Positions 47,603 through 57,232 are shown, numbered from the stretch's first letter. The stretch is 64,000 nucleotides of DNA from Streptomyces bathyalis (GCF_015910445.1 NZ_CP048882.1:2046001-2110000), one strand, 5' to 3'. Notes: generated from the letters alone by a model not told the origin. Made by a program: numbers and translations.

Positions 47603-49009
47603 TCAGGCCGCCGCCGGCAGCCGCAGGACGAAGCGTGAGCCTTCCGTGACGGTCAGGGTCCCGCCGTGCCGCGATGCCACGTCGCGGGCGATGGCGAGGC
47701 CGAGCCCCGCACCGCCCTCGTCGCGGCTGCGGGCGTCGTCGAGCCGCACGAAGCGCTCGAAGATGCGCTCCCTCTCGGCCTCCGGCACGCCGGGGCCGTC
47801 GTCGCCGACCTCCAGCTCCACCCACCGGCCGGCCCCGTCCCGGGCCTCCCGTACGGACACCGAGACCCGCGAGGCCGCGTGCCGCTGCGCGTTCTGGAGC
47901 AGGTTGATCACCACTCGCGCCAGCTGCGCCCGCGAGCCCGTCACCTGACCGTCCGCCATCTCCCCCAGCTCCACGGGGTGCGGTCCCCACTCCTGCTGCG
48001 CCAGCTCCTCCCGTACGAGCGCGCCCAGCGCGACCGGGGCGTTCCCGGGCCGCTCACCGGCGTCCAGGCGGGCGAGGAGCAGGAGGTCCGTTGCCAGCTG
48101 CTGGAGTCGCACGGTGTCCTGGACGGCACCGTCCACATCCAGCAGATCGGGGTGCGCGGCGCCCACCTCGAGCTGTGTGCGCAGGGACGCGATGGGACTG
48201 CGCAGCTCGTGCGAGACGTCGGCCACGAACCTTCGCTGCCGCTCCACGGACGCCTCCAGGGCGGCGAGGGTGTCGTTCGTCGTGCGGGCAAGGCGCGCCA
48301 CCTCGTCCCGTGCGTCCGGTTCGGGCACGCGGCGCGACAGGTCGGTGCTGGCCATGATCCCGGCCATCTCGCTGCGGATTCCCTCCACGGGCCGCAGCGC
48401 ACGCCGCGTCACGAGCCAGGTGACACCGCCGACGACCACCAGCAGCAGTGGCAGTCCCATGAGCATCGCCTGCGTGACGGAGGAGACCGCTTCCTGCTGG
48501 TCCTTGAGCGAGGCGCCCGCGTAGACGGTGACGGGGGTTCCGTCGCGGGTCTTCCCCTGCACTCCGACCACGGTGAAGTCCGCCTTGGCCGAACCGTCCT
48601 CGTCCGTGGGGAGGGAGAGCGTCCGTTCCTCGCTGTCGCTGTCGACCTCGCCGTCCTCGTCCCGCTCCTCCGGGTCCTCGTCGCTCTCGGGCCGGTTGAA
48701 GTCCGCGACGGGGCCCCTCCCGCGCAGCGTCTCCCCAGCCCCGAGCACCCTTCCGCCGGGGCCGATGACCTGGACCGGCTCGTCCGAGTCGCCGTCGAGT
48801 CCGTCGACGTCCTCGCCGACGCTCGACGCGTCCACATCGGAGACCTGTGCAGCCACCTGCCGGGCGGTCGCCTCCGCCTGGAGCCGCGCGTTGCCGGCCA
48901 GCCCGTCCCGCAGCACTCCCACCACGGCGATCCCGGCGGCCACCAGCGCGATCGCCACCACGAGGGTCGCGCCGAGCGCGGCGCGCGTACGGACGGGCCA
49001 GCTACGCAC
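47603..49009 (-). CDS. OmpR-pathway sensor histidine kinase
   Basis: A 468-residue kinase. TM1 (ALGATLVVAIALVAAGIAVV) leads into an extracytoplasmic loop of ~150 residues with a strongly acidic stretch (PESDEDPEERDEDGEVDSDS). TM2 (LMGLPLLLVVVGGVTWLV), HAMP, the H-box FVADVSHELRSPI, NLLQNAQRHA, DDGPGVPEAE and GGAGLGLAIARDV follow. GTG 49009 overlaps the regulator stop by 8 nt; a GTG at 49036 is possible. The acidic sensor suggests detection of cations or cationic peptides, which is inference. The divergent PepSY protein is the probable regulon member. Confidence 0.9.
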   Translation of the reverse strand: MRSWPVRTRAALGATLVVAIALVAAGIAVVGVLRDGLAGNARLQAEATARQVAAQVSDVDASSVGEDVDGLDGDSDEPVQVIGPGGRVLGAGETLRGRGPVADFNRPESDEDPEERDEDGEVDSDSEERTLSLPTDEDGSAKADFTVVGVQGKTRDGTPVTVYAGASLKDQQEAVSSVTQAMLMGLPLLLVVVGGVTWLVTRRALRPVEGIRSEMAGIMASTDLSRRVPEPDARDEVARLARTTNDTLAALEASVERQRRFVADVSHELRSPIASLRTQLEVGAAHPDLLDVDGAVQDTVRLQQLATDLLLLARLDAGERPGNAPVALGALVREELAQQEWGPHPVELGEMADGQVTGSRAQLARVVINLLQNAQRHAASRVSVSVREARDGAGRWVELEVGDDGPGVPEAERERIFERFVRLDDARSRDEGGAGLGLAIARDVASRHGGTLTVTEGSRFVLRLPAAA

Positions 49010-49667
49010 CGGCGTCCACCAGCCGGTATCCGGCACCGCGCACGGTGGCGATCCAGCCCGCCCCGAGCTTGCGGCGCAGCGCGCTGACGTACACCTCGAC
49101 GATGTTGACGTCGCCCTCGTACGCGAAGTCCCAGACGTGTTCGAGGATGTCCGACTTGGAGACGACGTCCCCTGCCCTGACCGCCAGATGCTCCAGCACC
49201 GCGAACTCCTTCGCCGTCACCTCCACGTCCCGCTCCCCCACGCACACCCGGCGCGTCCCGGGGTCGACGCAGAGGGCGCCCAGCTGGAGCACGGTGCGGG
49301 CTCCGCGCGTGCGGCGCCGCAGCAGCGCCCTGACCCTGGCGAGCAGCACGACGTACGAGAAGGGCTTGGTCAGATAGTCGTCGGCCCCGGTGTCCAGGCC
49401 CTCGGCCTCGTCGTACTCGCCGTCCTTCGCCGTCAGCATGAGCACGGGCGTCTCGTCACCGGCCGCGCGCAGGGCGGCGCAGACCCGGTAGCCGTTCATG
49501 CCCGGCAGCATGATGTCCAGGACGATCAGGTCGTAGGTGCCCTCGCCGGCCCGGTGCAGGCCTTCCTTGCCGTCGTGCACGACATCGACGGCGAAGCCCT
49601 CGGCGCTCAGCCCCCGGGCGAGGGAGAGGGCGAGCCGGCGTTCGTCCTCCACGATCAGCAGGCGCAT
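49002..49667 (-). CDS. OmpR-family response regulator
   Basis: A 221-residue regulator. The receiver contains LLIVEDERRLA, the phospho-acceptor Asp in LIVLDIMLPGMNGYRV, and Lys in YLTKPFSY. The C-terminal winged helix has FAVLEHLAVRAGDVVSKSDI and a recognition/wing region VSALRRKLGAGWIATVRGAGY. ATG 49667 is preferred over the frame start 18 nt upstream. It is translated just before the kinase. Direct repeats of CTTCAGG lie in the divergent promoter and are its likely binding sites. Confidence 0.92.
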   Translation of the reverse strand: MRLLIVEDERRLALSLARGLSAEGFAVDVVHDGKEGLHRAGEGTYDLIVLDIMLPGMNGYRVCAALRAAGDETPVLMLTAKDGEYDEAEGLDTGADDYLTKPFSYVVLLARVRALLRRRTRGARTVLQLGALCVDPGTRRVCVGERDVEVTAKEFAVLEHLAVRAGDVVSKSDILEHVWDFAYEGDVNIVEVYVSALRRKLGAGWIATVRGAGYRLVDAGA

Positions 49668-49689
49668 GGCTCCACTCTCCCCCATCGCA

Positions 49690-49727
49690 CCTGAAGTGAT
49701 CTTCAGGTGGCTTCAGGCTCCCTTCAG
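49690..49727. promoter_or_regulatory. CTTCAG direct repeats, response-regulator binding sites
   Basis: CTTCAGG at 49701 and 49711 and CTTCAG at 49722 repeat every 10-11 bp, one helical turn, as expected for OmpR-family dimers. An inverted CCTGAAG lies at 49690. The array sits between the divergent regulator and PepSY genes. Confidence 0.7.
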
Positions 49728-49777
49728 CATCCTTCCGCCACGGTGAATCCCACACAGCAACGACTCGGGAGGAACCC

Positions 49778-50497
49778 ATGAAGCGCAAGCTCGCCATCGC
49801 CACCGTCACCGCCCTGGCGCTGATCGGCGGGGGCTCGGTCGCGGCGTCCGCCAGCGACGACGCCAACCAGCCCGCTGCGTCCTCGGCTTCGTCCGCGTCC
49901 TCCGCCTCCGCCGCGTCCTCGGCCGGTGCCGACGACCGGGACGACGACCGGGTTGACGACAAGGACGACGGCAAGGACGACGGCAAGGACGACAAGGACG
50001 ACGGCAGGAACGAAGGCCGTGCGGCCGCGGACGCCGGAACCACGGCTGCCGACGCGGCGGCAGCAGCCCTGAAGACCGCCCCCGGCACCGTCACGAGCAT
50101 CGACCTGGAGGCAGGCAAGCAGGGCCCGGTCTGGGAGGTCGACGTCACCAAGGGCGGTACGTCGCACGAGGTCCGGCTCGACGGGAACACGAAGAAGGTC
50201 CTGAGCGAGCGGACGGAGCAGGAAGAGGACGCGGTCCCCGGCTCGAAGCTCACGGCCGAGGACGTGGCCCGCAAGGCGGCCGAGCGCGGCACCGTGACGG
50301 CTGTCGAGTTCGACGACGACGCGAAGTCCCCCACCTGGGAGGTGGAGACGACCGACAAGGGCAAGGAGACGGAACTGACCGTCGACGGCCGGTCGGGCAA
50401 GGTCACCCAGTCCGCCGCGGACCACGAGGACGACCTGGACCAGGGTGAGGACCGGGACGACGACGCCGACGACGCCGATCAGGGCGACGACGACTGA
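49778..50497 (+). CDS. Exported PepSY-domain protein with acidic linkers
   Basis: A 239-residue protein. A signal peptide (KRKLAIATVTALALIGGGSVAASA) is followed by a Ser/Ala then Asp/Lys-rich linker and two PepSY-like units: one around GTVTSIDLEAGKQGPVWEVD, the other around GTVTAVEFDDDAKSPTWEVE. A tail dominated by Asp ends the protein. PepSY domains are associated with inhibition of proteases or with sensor proteins in the envelope. GGGAGGA lies just before ATG 49778. It is divergent from the two-component system and behind its putative binding sites, so it is probably induced by it. Confidence 0.87.
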   Translation: MKRKLAIATVTALALIGGGSVAASASDDANQPAASSASSASSASAASSAGADDRDDDRVDDKDDGKDDGKDDKDDGRNEGRAAADAGTTAADAAAAALKTAPGTVTSIDLEAGKQGPVWEVDVTKGGTSHEVRLDGNTKKVLSERTEQEEDAVPGSKLTAEDVARKAAERGTVTAVEFDDDAKSPTWEVETTDKGKETELTVDGRSGKVTQSAADHEDDLDQGEDRDDDADDADQGDDD

Positions 50498-50520
50498 CGA
50501 GGTCCGCCAGGACGACGACA

Positions 50521-50567
50521 ACACGTACGAGGTGCCGGGGCCGCGGGTCCCGGCACCTCGTACGTGT
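50521..50567. terminator. Bidirectional terminator between the PepSY gene and meaB
   Basis: A perfect 19-bp stem (50521-50539 with 50549-50567) and a 9-nt loop lie between convergent genes. Confidence 0.9.
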
Positions 50568-50600
50568 GTGACAGCACGGCGGCCGGGACCGGGCGCGACG

Positions 50601-51560
50601 TCAGGCCTCGGTCACGCCCGCGACCAGTTCGTCCGCCGCCGCGTACGGATCGAGCGATCCGCCGACGACCTTCTCCGCCAGCGAGCCCAGCCGCTTCCTG
50701 CCACGGAGTTCACCCATCCGTTCCCTCAGCGCCGTCACCGCGATCGTCTCGATCTCGCGGGCCGCCCGCTTCGTGCGGCGCTCCGTGAGAACCCCGTGCT
50801 CCTCCATCCACGCGTGGTGCTTCTCCAGCGCCTCCATGAGCTCGCCGATGCCCTCGCTCCGCGCCGCGACGGTCTTGACGATCGGCGGACGCCAGTCGCC
50901 CGGCGAGCGTGCCTCGCCGAGCCCCAGCATGTGATTGAGCTCGCGGACGGTCGCGTCGGCCCCGTCGCGGTCGGCCTTGTTGACGACGTACACGTCGCCG
51001 ATCTCCAGGATTCCGGCCTTCGCGGCCTGGATCCCGTCCCCCATCCCCGGTGCGAGCAGCACGACGCTCGTGTCGGCCTGTGCCGCGATCTCGACCTCGC
51101 TCTGGCCCACGCCGACCGTCTCGACGAGCACCACGTCGCACCCGGCCGCGTCCAGCACCCGGATCGCCTGAGGCGCGGCCCACGCCAGTCCGCCGAGGTG
51201 GCCGCGGGTCGCCATGGAACGGATGTAGACACCGGGGTCGGAGGCGTGCTCGCCCATCCGCACGCGGTCGCCCAGCAGCGCACCGCCGGAGAAGGGGGAG
51301 GACGGGTCGACGGCGAGGATGCCGACACGCTTGCCCGCGCGCCGGAACGCCGTGACCAGCGCCGATGTCGACGTGGACTTGCCGACGCCGGGCGAACCCG
51401 TCAGGCCCACCACGTAGGCGTTGCCGCAGCGCGGCGCGAGAGCCGCCATGACCTCGCGCAGCTGCGGGGAGGCCCCCTCCACCAGGGAGATGAGACGGGC
51501 GACGGCCCTCGGCCGGCCCTCTCTCGCCTGCTCGACCAGCTCGGAGACGTCCACCGCCAT
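50601..51560 (-). CDS. meaB: Methylmalonyl-CoA mutase-associated G-protein chaperone
   Basis: MeaB is a GTPase that guards and reloads B12-dependent acyl-CoA mutases. The 319-residue protein shows the P-loop GLTGSPGVGKST, the switch region LAVDPSSPFSGGALLGDRVRM, VLVETVGVGQSE, and the NKAD base-recognition motif in VYVVNKADRDG. ATG 51560 gives the standard start. It lies 178 nt beyond the thiolase stop on the same strand. The mutase it serves could be methylmalonyl-CoA mutase (elsewhere) or IcmA. Confidence 0.93.
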   Translation of the reverse strand: MAVDVSELVEQAREGRPRAVARLISLVEGASPQLREVMAALAPRCGNAYVVGLTGSPGVGKSTSTSALVTAFRRAGKRVGILAVDPSSPFSGGALLGDRVRMGEHASDPGVYIRSMATRGHLGGLAWAAPQAIRVLDAAGCDVVLVETVGVGQSEVEIAAQADTSVVLLAPGMGDGIQAAKAGILEIGDVYVVNKADRDGADATVRELNHMLGLGEARSPGDWRPPIVKTVAARSEGIGELMEALEKHHAWMEEHGVLTERRTKRAAREIETIAVTALRERMGELRGRKRLGSLAEKVVGGSLDPYAAADELVAGVTEA

Positions 51561-51596
51561 GCTTGCCGCTCTCCCCTGTCCTCTGTGCTCTCAGAC

Positions 51597-51665
51597 CGCC
51601 GGCCCCCACGGCCGGCCCCTCTGTCCGCCGGCCTCCCAGGGCCGGCCCCTCTTCCTGCCGGCATC
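51597..51665. repeat. GC-rich 30-bp tandem repeat between meaB and the thiolase gene
   Basis: The block GGCCGGCCCCTCT recurs at 30-bp spacing (51610 and 51640), with degenerate flanking copies. GCCGGCC...GGCCGGC arms can form hairpins, so it may terminate the thiolase transcript. Confidence 0.55.
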
Positions 51666-51738
51666 CGGTCGGCCAGGTCCTGCCCGCCGGCCCCGGACCA
51701 CCGCCGGGGCCGGCTCATCCGGCTCGTACCGGAGGGAC

Positions 51739-52968
51739 CTACCGGCCCGCGTTCCCCGGAACCCGCAGCAGCAGCGCGTCTCCCTGCCCGCCGCCGCCGC
51801 AGAGGGCGGCCGCGCCGGTGCCGCCGCCCCTGCGCCGCAGCTCCAGGGCGAGGTGCAGGACGATACGCGCACCGGACATGCCGATCGGGTGCCCGAGGGC
51901 GATGGCACCGCCGTTGACGTTCACCTTTTCGGGGCTGACGCCGAGATCCTTCGTTGACTGCACGGCGACGGCGGCGAACGCCTCGTTGATCTCGATGAGA
52001 TCGAGGTCGGCGGCCTTGATACCGGTCCCGTCCTTCGCCAGCGCGTGCTCGATCGCCCGGGACGGCTGCGACTGCAGGGAGTTGTCCGGACCGGCGACGT
52101 TGCCGTGCGCACCGATCTCCGCGAGCCACTCGACGCCGAGCTCCTCGGCCTTGGCGCGGCTCATCACGACGACCGCCGCGGCGCCGTCGGAGATCTGGGA
52201 GGCCGAACCGGCCGTGATCGTCCCGTCCTTGGCGAAGGCGGGCTTCAGCTTGCCCAGCGACTCGGCGGTGGTCTCGCCGCGGATGCCCTCGTCCTGGCTG
52301 AAGACGACGGGGTCGCCCTTGCGCTGCGGGATCTCCACCGGCGTGATCTCGGCCTCGAACAGGCCGTTCTTCTGGGCCGTGGCGGCCCTCTGGTGGGACC
52401 GCGCCGCGACCTCGTCCTGTTCGGGACGCGCGATGCCGAGCCTGGTGTTGTGCTTCTCCGTCGACGCGCCCATCGCGATGTTCTCGAAGGAGTCGGTCAG
52501 CCCGTCATGGGCCATCGCGTCGAGCATCTCGACGGCGCCGTACTTGTAGCCCTCACGGGACTTGGGCAGCAGGTGCGGCGCGTTGGTCATCGACTCCTGC
52601 CCGCCCGCGACGACGATGTCGAACTCGCCGGCCCGCACGAGCTGGTCGGCCAGGGCGATCGCGTCGAGCCCGGAGAGGCAGACCTTGTTGACGGTCAGGG
52701 CCGGCACGTTCATCGGGATGCCCGCCTTGACGGCCGCCTGCCGTGCCGGGATCTGGCCCGCACCGGCCTGGAGCACCTGCCCCATGATCACGTACTCGAC
52801 CTGGTCGCCGCCGATACCGGCCCGCTCCAGCGCCGCCTTGATCGCGAAGCCGCCGAGGTCGGCGCCCGAGAAGGACTTCAGCGAGCCGAGCAGCCGTCCC
52901 ATGGGCGTACGGGCACCGGAGACGATCACCGAGGTGCTGCCGTCCGTACGAGCTGACGTACCAGTCAT
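51739..52968 (-). CDS. Acetyl-CoA acetyltransferase (thiolase)
   Basis: A 409-residue type II thiolase condensing or cleaving acetoacetyl-CoA. The nucleophile Cys is in [12 protein letters not shown]. The C-terminal catalytic motifs [17 protein letters not shown] (His) and [12 protein letters not shown] (Cys) are intact, as is INEAFAAV. The ATG at 52968 follows GGAAGGGATC. It lies on the minus strand upstream of meaB and divergent from the epimerase gene, in a short-chain acyl-CoA neighbourhood. Confidence 0.94.
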   Translation of the reverse strand: MTGTSARTDGSTSVIVSGARTPMGRLLGSLKSFSGADLGGFAIKAALERAGIGGDQVEYVIMGQVLQAGAGQIPARQAAVKAGIPMNVPALTVNKVCLSGLDAIALADQLVRAGEFDIVVAGGQESMTNAPHLLPKSREGYKYGAVEMLDAMAHDGLTDSFENIAMGASTEKHNTRLGIARPEQDEVAARSHQRAATAQKNGLFEAEITPVEIPQRKGDPVVFSQDEGIRGETTAESLGKLKPAFAKDGTITAGSASQISDGAAAVVVMSRAKAEELGVEWLAEIGAHGNVAGPDNSLQSQPSRAIEHALAKDGTGIKAADLDLIEINEAFAAVAVQSTKDLGVSPEKVNVNGGAIALGHPIGMSGARIVLHLALELRRRGGGTGAAALCGGGGQGDALLLRVPGNAGR

Positions 52969-53172
52969 GAGGTTCAGATCCCTTCCTGAGGGTCCCCCCG
53001 GGCCGCGGGCTCACGGGGTGCGGTCCACCCGGCCGCGAGGCGCGGGAGGAAGTTAACGAGGGTTAAGGGGACTTCCGCCAATGTACTGAGCGGTACGGTC
53101 CCGGGTCACCGGTCGAAGGGTGTGACCGTGCGCACGTTGCGTAACCGGGCACGCAGACGCTGCACTGGGGCA

Positions 53173-53634
53173 ATGCTGACGCGTATCGACCACATCGGGA
53201 TCGCCTGTTTCGACCTGGACAAGACCACCGAGTTCTACCGTGCCACGTACGGCTTCGAGGTCTTCCATACCGAGGTCAACGAGGAGCAGGGGGTCCGCGA
53301 GGCCATGCTCCGCATCAACGGCACGGACGACGGCGGCGCCTCGTACATCCAGCTCCTGGAGCCGGTGCGCGAGGACTCCACCGTCGCGAAGTGGCTGGAC
53401 AAGAACGGCGAGGGTGTACACCACATCGCCTTCGGCACCGCCGACGTGGACGCCGACTCGGAGGAGATCCGCGGCCGCGGCGTCCGTGTTCTCTACGACG
53501 AACCGCGCAGGGGTTCGATGGACTCACGAATCACGTTCCTGCACCCCAAGGACTGCCACGGAGTCCTCACCGAGTTGGTCACCGCCGCCACCCCGCACAC
53601 CTCTGGGAACTCATCGGCAACAACGAGCCACTGA
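53173..53634 (+). CDS. mce: Methylmalonyl-CoA epimerase
   Basis: A 153-residue glyoxalase-fold enzyme converting (2S)- and (2R)-methylmalonyl-CoA. Metal-binding positions are visible: His in RIDHIGIAC, Glu in the YIQLLEPV strand and His in GVHHIAFGT, with a final Glu in VLTELV. ATG 53173 has TGGGG upstream and gives the compact form; the frame extends to 53122. The stop overlaps the -35 box of the predicted scy promoter. It provides propionyl-CoA/succinyl-CoA linkage alongside meaB. Confidence 0.92.
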   Translation: MLTRIDHIGIACFDLDKTTEFYRATYGFEVFHTEVNEEQGVREAMLRINGTDDGGASYIQLLEPVREDSTVAKWLDKNGEGVHHIAFGTADVDADSEEIRGRGVRVLYDEPRRGSMDSRITFLHPKDCHGVLTELVTAATPHTSGNSSATTSH

Positions 53635-53659
53635 CGGCTGCTTCTCGGCCCGGTAGAGT
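53631..53659 (+). promoter_or_regulatory. Predicted vegetative promoter of scy
   Basis: CTGACG (53631-53636) and TAGAGT (53654-53659) are separated by 17 nt, a good match to the principal-sigma consensus of Streptomyces. The -35 overlaps the epimerase stop codon. The leader would be about 140 nt. Confidence 0.65.
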
Positions 53660-53804
53660 GGCCACTCGGCCGGGGCGGGCCTCTGCACCATCCCGAGGAG
53701 GGTCCGGGCTGGGGGTTCCGACCCCGGAGATCTGCCGATGATCTGTCACCCTCGCACGAGGGGGCAGTTCACCACCACGACCAGGGGACGGATGGGACCG
53801 CGCA

Positions 53805-56800
53805 GTGCGGGGCTACGACCGCTACGAGGCTGACGACCACCTCTCGCAATTCGAGGCCGAGATGGAGCGGCTGAAGAAAGAGCGGGAGAAGGCCGTCGAC
53901 CATGCCGACGACCTCGGCTATCAGGTCGAAGTGCTGCGCGCCAAGCTCCACGAGGCGCGCCGCGCTCTTGCTACGCGCCCGGCCAGCTACGACAACCTGT
54001 CCCAGCAGGCCGAATCGCTGCTGCGCAACGCCCAGCTCCAGGCCGACCAGATGCGGGCCGACGCCGAGCGCGAGCTGCGCGACGCCCGCATGGAGACGCA
54101 GCGGCTGCTCCAGGAGCGGGCCGAGCAGCAGTCCCGCCTGGAGTCGGAGCTGCACGCCGAGGCGGTACGCCGCCGCCAGCAGCTCGACCAGGAGCTGGCC
54201 GAGCGCCGCTCCACCGTCGAGTCCCACGTCAACGAGAACGTCGCCTGGGCCGAGCAGCTTCGTGCCCGTACGGAACAGCAGGCGCAGCGGCTCATGGAGG
54301 AGACGCGCGCCGAGTCCGAGCGGTCGCTGCAGCAGGCACGTGAAGAGGCCGAGCGGCACGCGGACGACACCCGCAGCAGGATGACCTCGGAGGCCGAGAA
54401 GGCCCGCGAGGAGGCCGACGCGATCCTGCGCCGGGCGCGCGCCGAGGCCGAGCGGATGCTCAATTCCGCCTCGACCCAGGCCCAGGAGGCCAGCGAGCAC
54501 GCGGAGCGGCTGCGCACCTCCTCCACGTCCGAGTCCGAGTCCTCCCGCCGCGAGGCCGCCGACCTGGTGCGCCGGGCCGGCGAGCGGATGCAGGAGGCCG
54601 AGGCGGCGCTGCGCGAGGCCCGCGCCGAGGCCGAGCAGAAGCTGACCAAGGCGTCCGAGGCCGCGGAGAAGCTGCTCGCCGACGCCGAGTCGGACAACGA
54701 GCAGCGCCTGCGCACCGCCAAGAACGAAGTGGCCCGCATGGTCGGCGAGGCCACCAAGGAGTCCGAGGCCATCAAGGCCGAGGCCCAGCAGCTGCGCGAT
54801 GAGGCGAAGGCCCACGCCGAGCAGATGATCGAGGAGGCCAAGGCCGAGGCCCGCTCCCGGTCCGCCGAGGAGTCCGCGAACCAGCTCGCCGAGGCCGCCC
54901 GCACCGCCGAGGACGCGCTCGACAAGGCGTCCGAGGAGGCCAAGGCCACCACGCGCAAGGCTTCCGAGGAAGCCGAACGCATCCGCCACGAGGCGCAGGA
55001 GGAGGCGGACCGGCTCCGCGCCGAGGCCGAGCGGCTGGTCGAGGAGCTCGAGGGCGCCGCCAAGGACGACACCAAGGAGTACCGCGAGCGGACCGTCGAG
55101 TTCCAGGAGGAGGCCCGGCGGCTGCGCGGTGAGGCCGAGCAGCTGCGCGCGGAGGCGGTCGAGGAGGGCGAGCGGCTGCGCGCGGAGGCGCGTCGCGAGG
55201 CCGTCCAGCAGATCGAGGAGGCGGCGAACCACGCCGAGGAACTCCTGATCAAGGCGAAGGCGGACGCGGAGGACACCCGCAGCGAGGCCGCCGCCGAGAG
55301 CGAGCGCGTGCGCACGGAGGCCATCGAGCGGGCCACGTCGCTGCGCCGCCAGGCAGAGGAGACCCTGGAGCGCGCCAACGCCGAGGCGGAGGAGCTGCGT
55401 TCGACCGCCGAGCAGCAGGCGGGGCAGACGCGCACCGACGCCGACGAGGCCGGCAGGCGCATCCGCGAGGAGGCCGAGCAGGCCGCCAAGGACCGCAAGG
55501 CGGAAGCGGCCGCGGAGCTGGAACGGCTGCACACCGAGGCGGAGAAGAAGCTCTCGGAGGCCGAGCGCGAACTCCGCGAGGCGCACACCGAGTCGGAGCG
55601 GCTGAGGGACGAGGCCCGCTCCGAGACCGAGCGGCTGCGCGCCGAGACGGCGGAGCGGCTGCGCACCCTCCAGCAGCAGGCGGAGGAGGAGGCCGAGCGG
55701 CTGCGCAACGAGGCGCACTCGGACGCCTCCCAGGCCCGGGCCGAGGGCGAGGCGCTGGCGGTTCAGCTGCGCAGCGACGCCGTGTCGGAGGCCGAGCGCC
55801 TGCGCAACGAGGCCCAGGACACGGCAGACCGCATCAGGTCGGAGGCCGCCGCCGCCGCGGAGCGGACGAACACCGAGGCGGCCGAGGCCCTGGAGGCGGC
55901 CCGCGAGGAGGCCGACCGGCGGCGGCGCGAGGCCGAGGAGCTGCTCTCCGGCGCCCGCGAGGAAGCACACAGGGAGCGCACGGACGCGCGCCGGCAGAGC
56001 GACGAGCTCCTGGCCACCGCCCGTCAGCGGGTCGAGGACGCGCAGACCGAAGCGGCCCGGCTCGTGGAGGAGGCCGAGCGCCGCGCGGCGGACATGGTCG
56101 GGACCGCCGAGGAGACCGCCCAGCAGGTGCGCGACTCGGTCACGGGACTGCACGAGCAGGCCGAGGAAGAGATCGCCCGGCGGCGGGCGGCGGCGGAGAA
56201 GGCCGCGGCGGAGCTGCGCCGGGAGGCGAAGGAGGAGTCCGAGGCCGCCAAGTCGATGGCGGAGACGACGGTTGCCGAGGCCCTGGACGAGGCGGAGCGT
56301 ACGCGGACCGAGTCCGAGCGGGTGCTCGACGAGGCGCGCGAGGAGGCCGCCCGCCGGCGCAACGACGCCGCGGAGCAGGCCGACAGGCTGCTCGCCGAGG
56401 CGCGCGAGGAGGCCCGCCGCACCCAGACCTCCGCGGAGGAGCAGGCCGACACCATGGTGGGCGCGGCCCGGCGGGAGTCGGACCGTCTGGTCAGCGAGGC
56501 CCGCGAGGACAGCCGTCAGGTCGTGGAGAAGGCCCGCAACGACTCCAACACCATGCTGGAGGAGGCCAGGAGCGACGCCGTCGCGATCAGGGAACGCACG
56601 CAGGAGCAGCGGGCCCGGGTCGAGCGCGAGATCGAGAAGCTGCACGAGCGGGCGCGCAGGGAGTCCTCGGAGGCGATGCAGGCCGCGGGCGAACGCTGCG
56701 ACAAGCTCGTGAAGGCCGCGCAGGAACAGCTGCGCGAGGCCGAGGAGAAGGCCGCACGTCTCGTGCGCGAGGCCGACAACGAGGCGAGCAATGTGCGCGT

Positions 56801-57158
56801 CTCGGCGGTCAAGAAGGCCGAGGGCCTGCTCAAGGACGCCGAGCAGCGCAAGACCGAACTCGTCCGGGAGGCCGAGCAGATGCGCGACGAGGCCAGGACC
56901 GAGGCGGAGAGGACCGTCGAGGCCGGGCAGCGTGAGCTGGAGGTGCTGGAGCGCCGCCAGGAGGACATCAACGCTGAGATCTCCCGCGTGCAGGACGTAC
57001 TGGAAGCACTGGAGTCCTTCGAAACTCCCGGATCCGGCGGTGGCCCGGAAGGCGGGGGCGGAAAGAAGGGCGGTGCCGACACGGGATCAACAAACGGTGT
57101 GAAGGCGGGAGTTGGCGCAGGTACAACTCGGTCCGCTGGCAAGGAGTCCGGAAGTTAG
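53805..57158 (+). CDS. scy: Scy, polarity-determining coiled-coil cytoskeletal protein
   Basis: A 1117-residue protein, almost wholly coiled coil. The start VRGYDRYEADDHLSQFEAEM is a DivIVA-like N-terminus, followed by LGYQVEVLRAKLHEARRAL. Most of the rest is Ala/Glu/Arg-rich, with recurring blocks of the EAERLR / EEAERIR / ARAEAE type that fit the long (about 51-residue) repeat described for Scy and FilP. The tail is Gly/Lys/Thr-rich and non-helical. In Streptomyces Scy organises the tip growth site with DivIVA and FilP. It looks shorter than the S. coelicolor protein (about 1300 residues, from memory), suggesting fewer repeats. The GTG at 53805 is the only start that keeps the conserved N-terminus; a nearby ATG (53792) is out of frame. 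filP follows after 123 nt. Confidence 0.94.
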   Translation: MRGYDRYEADDHLSQFEAEMERLKKEREKAVDHADDLGYQVEVLRAKLHEARRALATRPASYDNLSQQAESLLRNAQLQADQMRADAERELRDARMETQRLLQERAEQQSRLESELHAEAVRRRQQLDQELAERRSTVESHVNENVAWAEQLRARTEQQAQRLMEETRAESERSLQQAREEAERHADDTRSRMTSEAEKAREEADAILRRARAEAERMLNSASTQAQEASEHAERLRTSSTSESESSRREAADLVRRAGERMQEAEAALREARAEAEQKLTKASEAAEKLLADAESDNEQRLRTAKNEVARMVGEATKESEAIKAEAQQLRDEAKAHAEQMIEEAKAEARSRSAEESANQLAEAARTAEDALDKASEEAKATTRKASEEAERIRHEAQEEADRLRAEAERLVEELEGAAKDDTKEYRERTVEFQEEARRLRGEAEQLRAEAVEEGERLRAEARREAVQQIEEAANHAEELLIKAKADAEDTRSEAAAESERVRTEAIERATSLRRQAEETLERANAEAEELRSTAEQQAGQTRTDADEAGRRIREEAEQAAKDRKAEAAAELERLHTEAEKKLSEAERELREAHTESERLRDEARSETERLRAETAERLRTLQQQAEEEAERLRNEAHSDASQARAEGEALAVQLRSDAVSEAERLRNEAQDTADRIRSEAAAAAERTNTEAAEALEAAREEADRRRREAEELLSGAREEAHRERTDARRQSDELLATARQRVEDAQTEAARLVEEAERRAADMVGTAEETAQQVRDSVTGLHEQAEEEIARRRAAAEKAAAELRREAKEESEAAKSMAETTVAEALDEAERTRTESERVLDEAREEAARRRNDAAEQADRLLAEAREEARRTQTSAEEQADTMVGAARRESDRLVSEAREDSRQVVEKARNDSNTMLEEARSDAVAIRERTQEQRARVEREIEKLHERARRESSEAMQAAGERCDKLVKAAQEQLREAEEKAARLVREADNEASNVRVSAVKKAEGLLKDAEQRKTELVREAEQMRDEARTEAERTVEAGQRELEVLERRQEDINAEISRVQDVLEALESFETPGSGGGPEGGGGKKGGADTGSTNGVKAGVGAGTTRSAGKESGS

Positions 57159-57202
57159 CCACTCGAACGAGCGCACATTCTCCAGATCAAACCCGCAATG
57201 GC

Positions 57203-57232
57203 TCGATGACACGCCGTCTTGGCCCCTAGGAT
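57203..57232 (+). promoter_or_regulatory. Predicted filP promoter
   Basis: TAGGAT (57227-57232) is a good -10. The best -35 is TCGATG (57203-57208) at an 18-nt spacing, a weak match. It lies 49 nt before the filP ATG, so filP probably has its own promoter. Confidence 0.5.

Noticed and set aside
53987..55708. A second minus-strand Ser/Ala/Arg-rich frame opposite scy
   Set aside because: Same reason: it mirrors the repeated Glu/Ala/Arg codons and has no independent features.
53769..56645. A 958-residue minus-strand frame opposite scy
   Set aside because: It is a Leu/Gly/Arg-rich antisense shadow created by the repetitive GC-rich codons of scy. The plus strand has the conserved Scy start and coiled coil.
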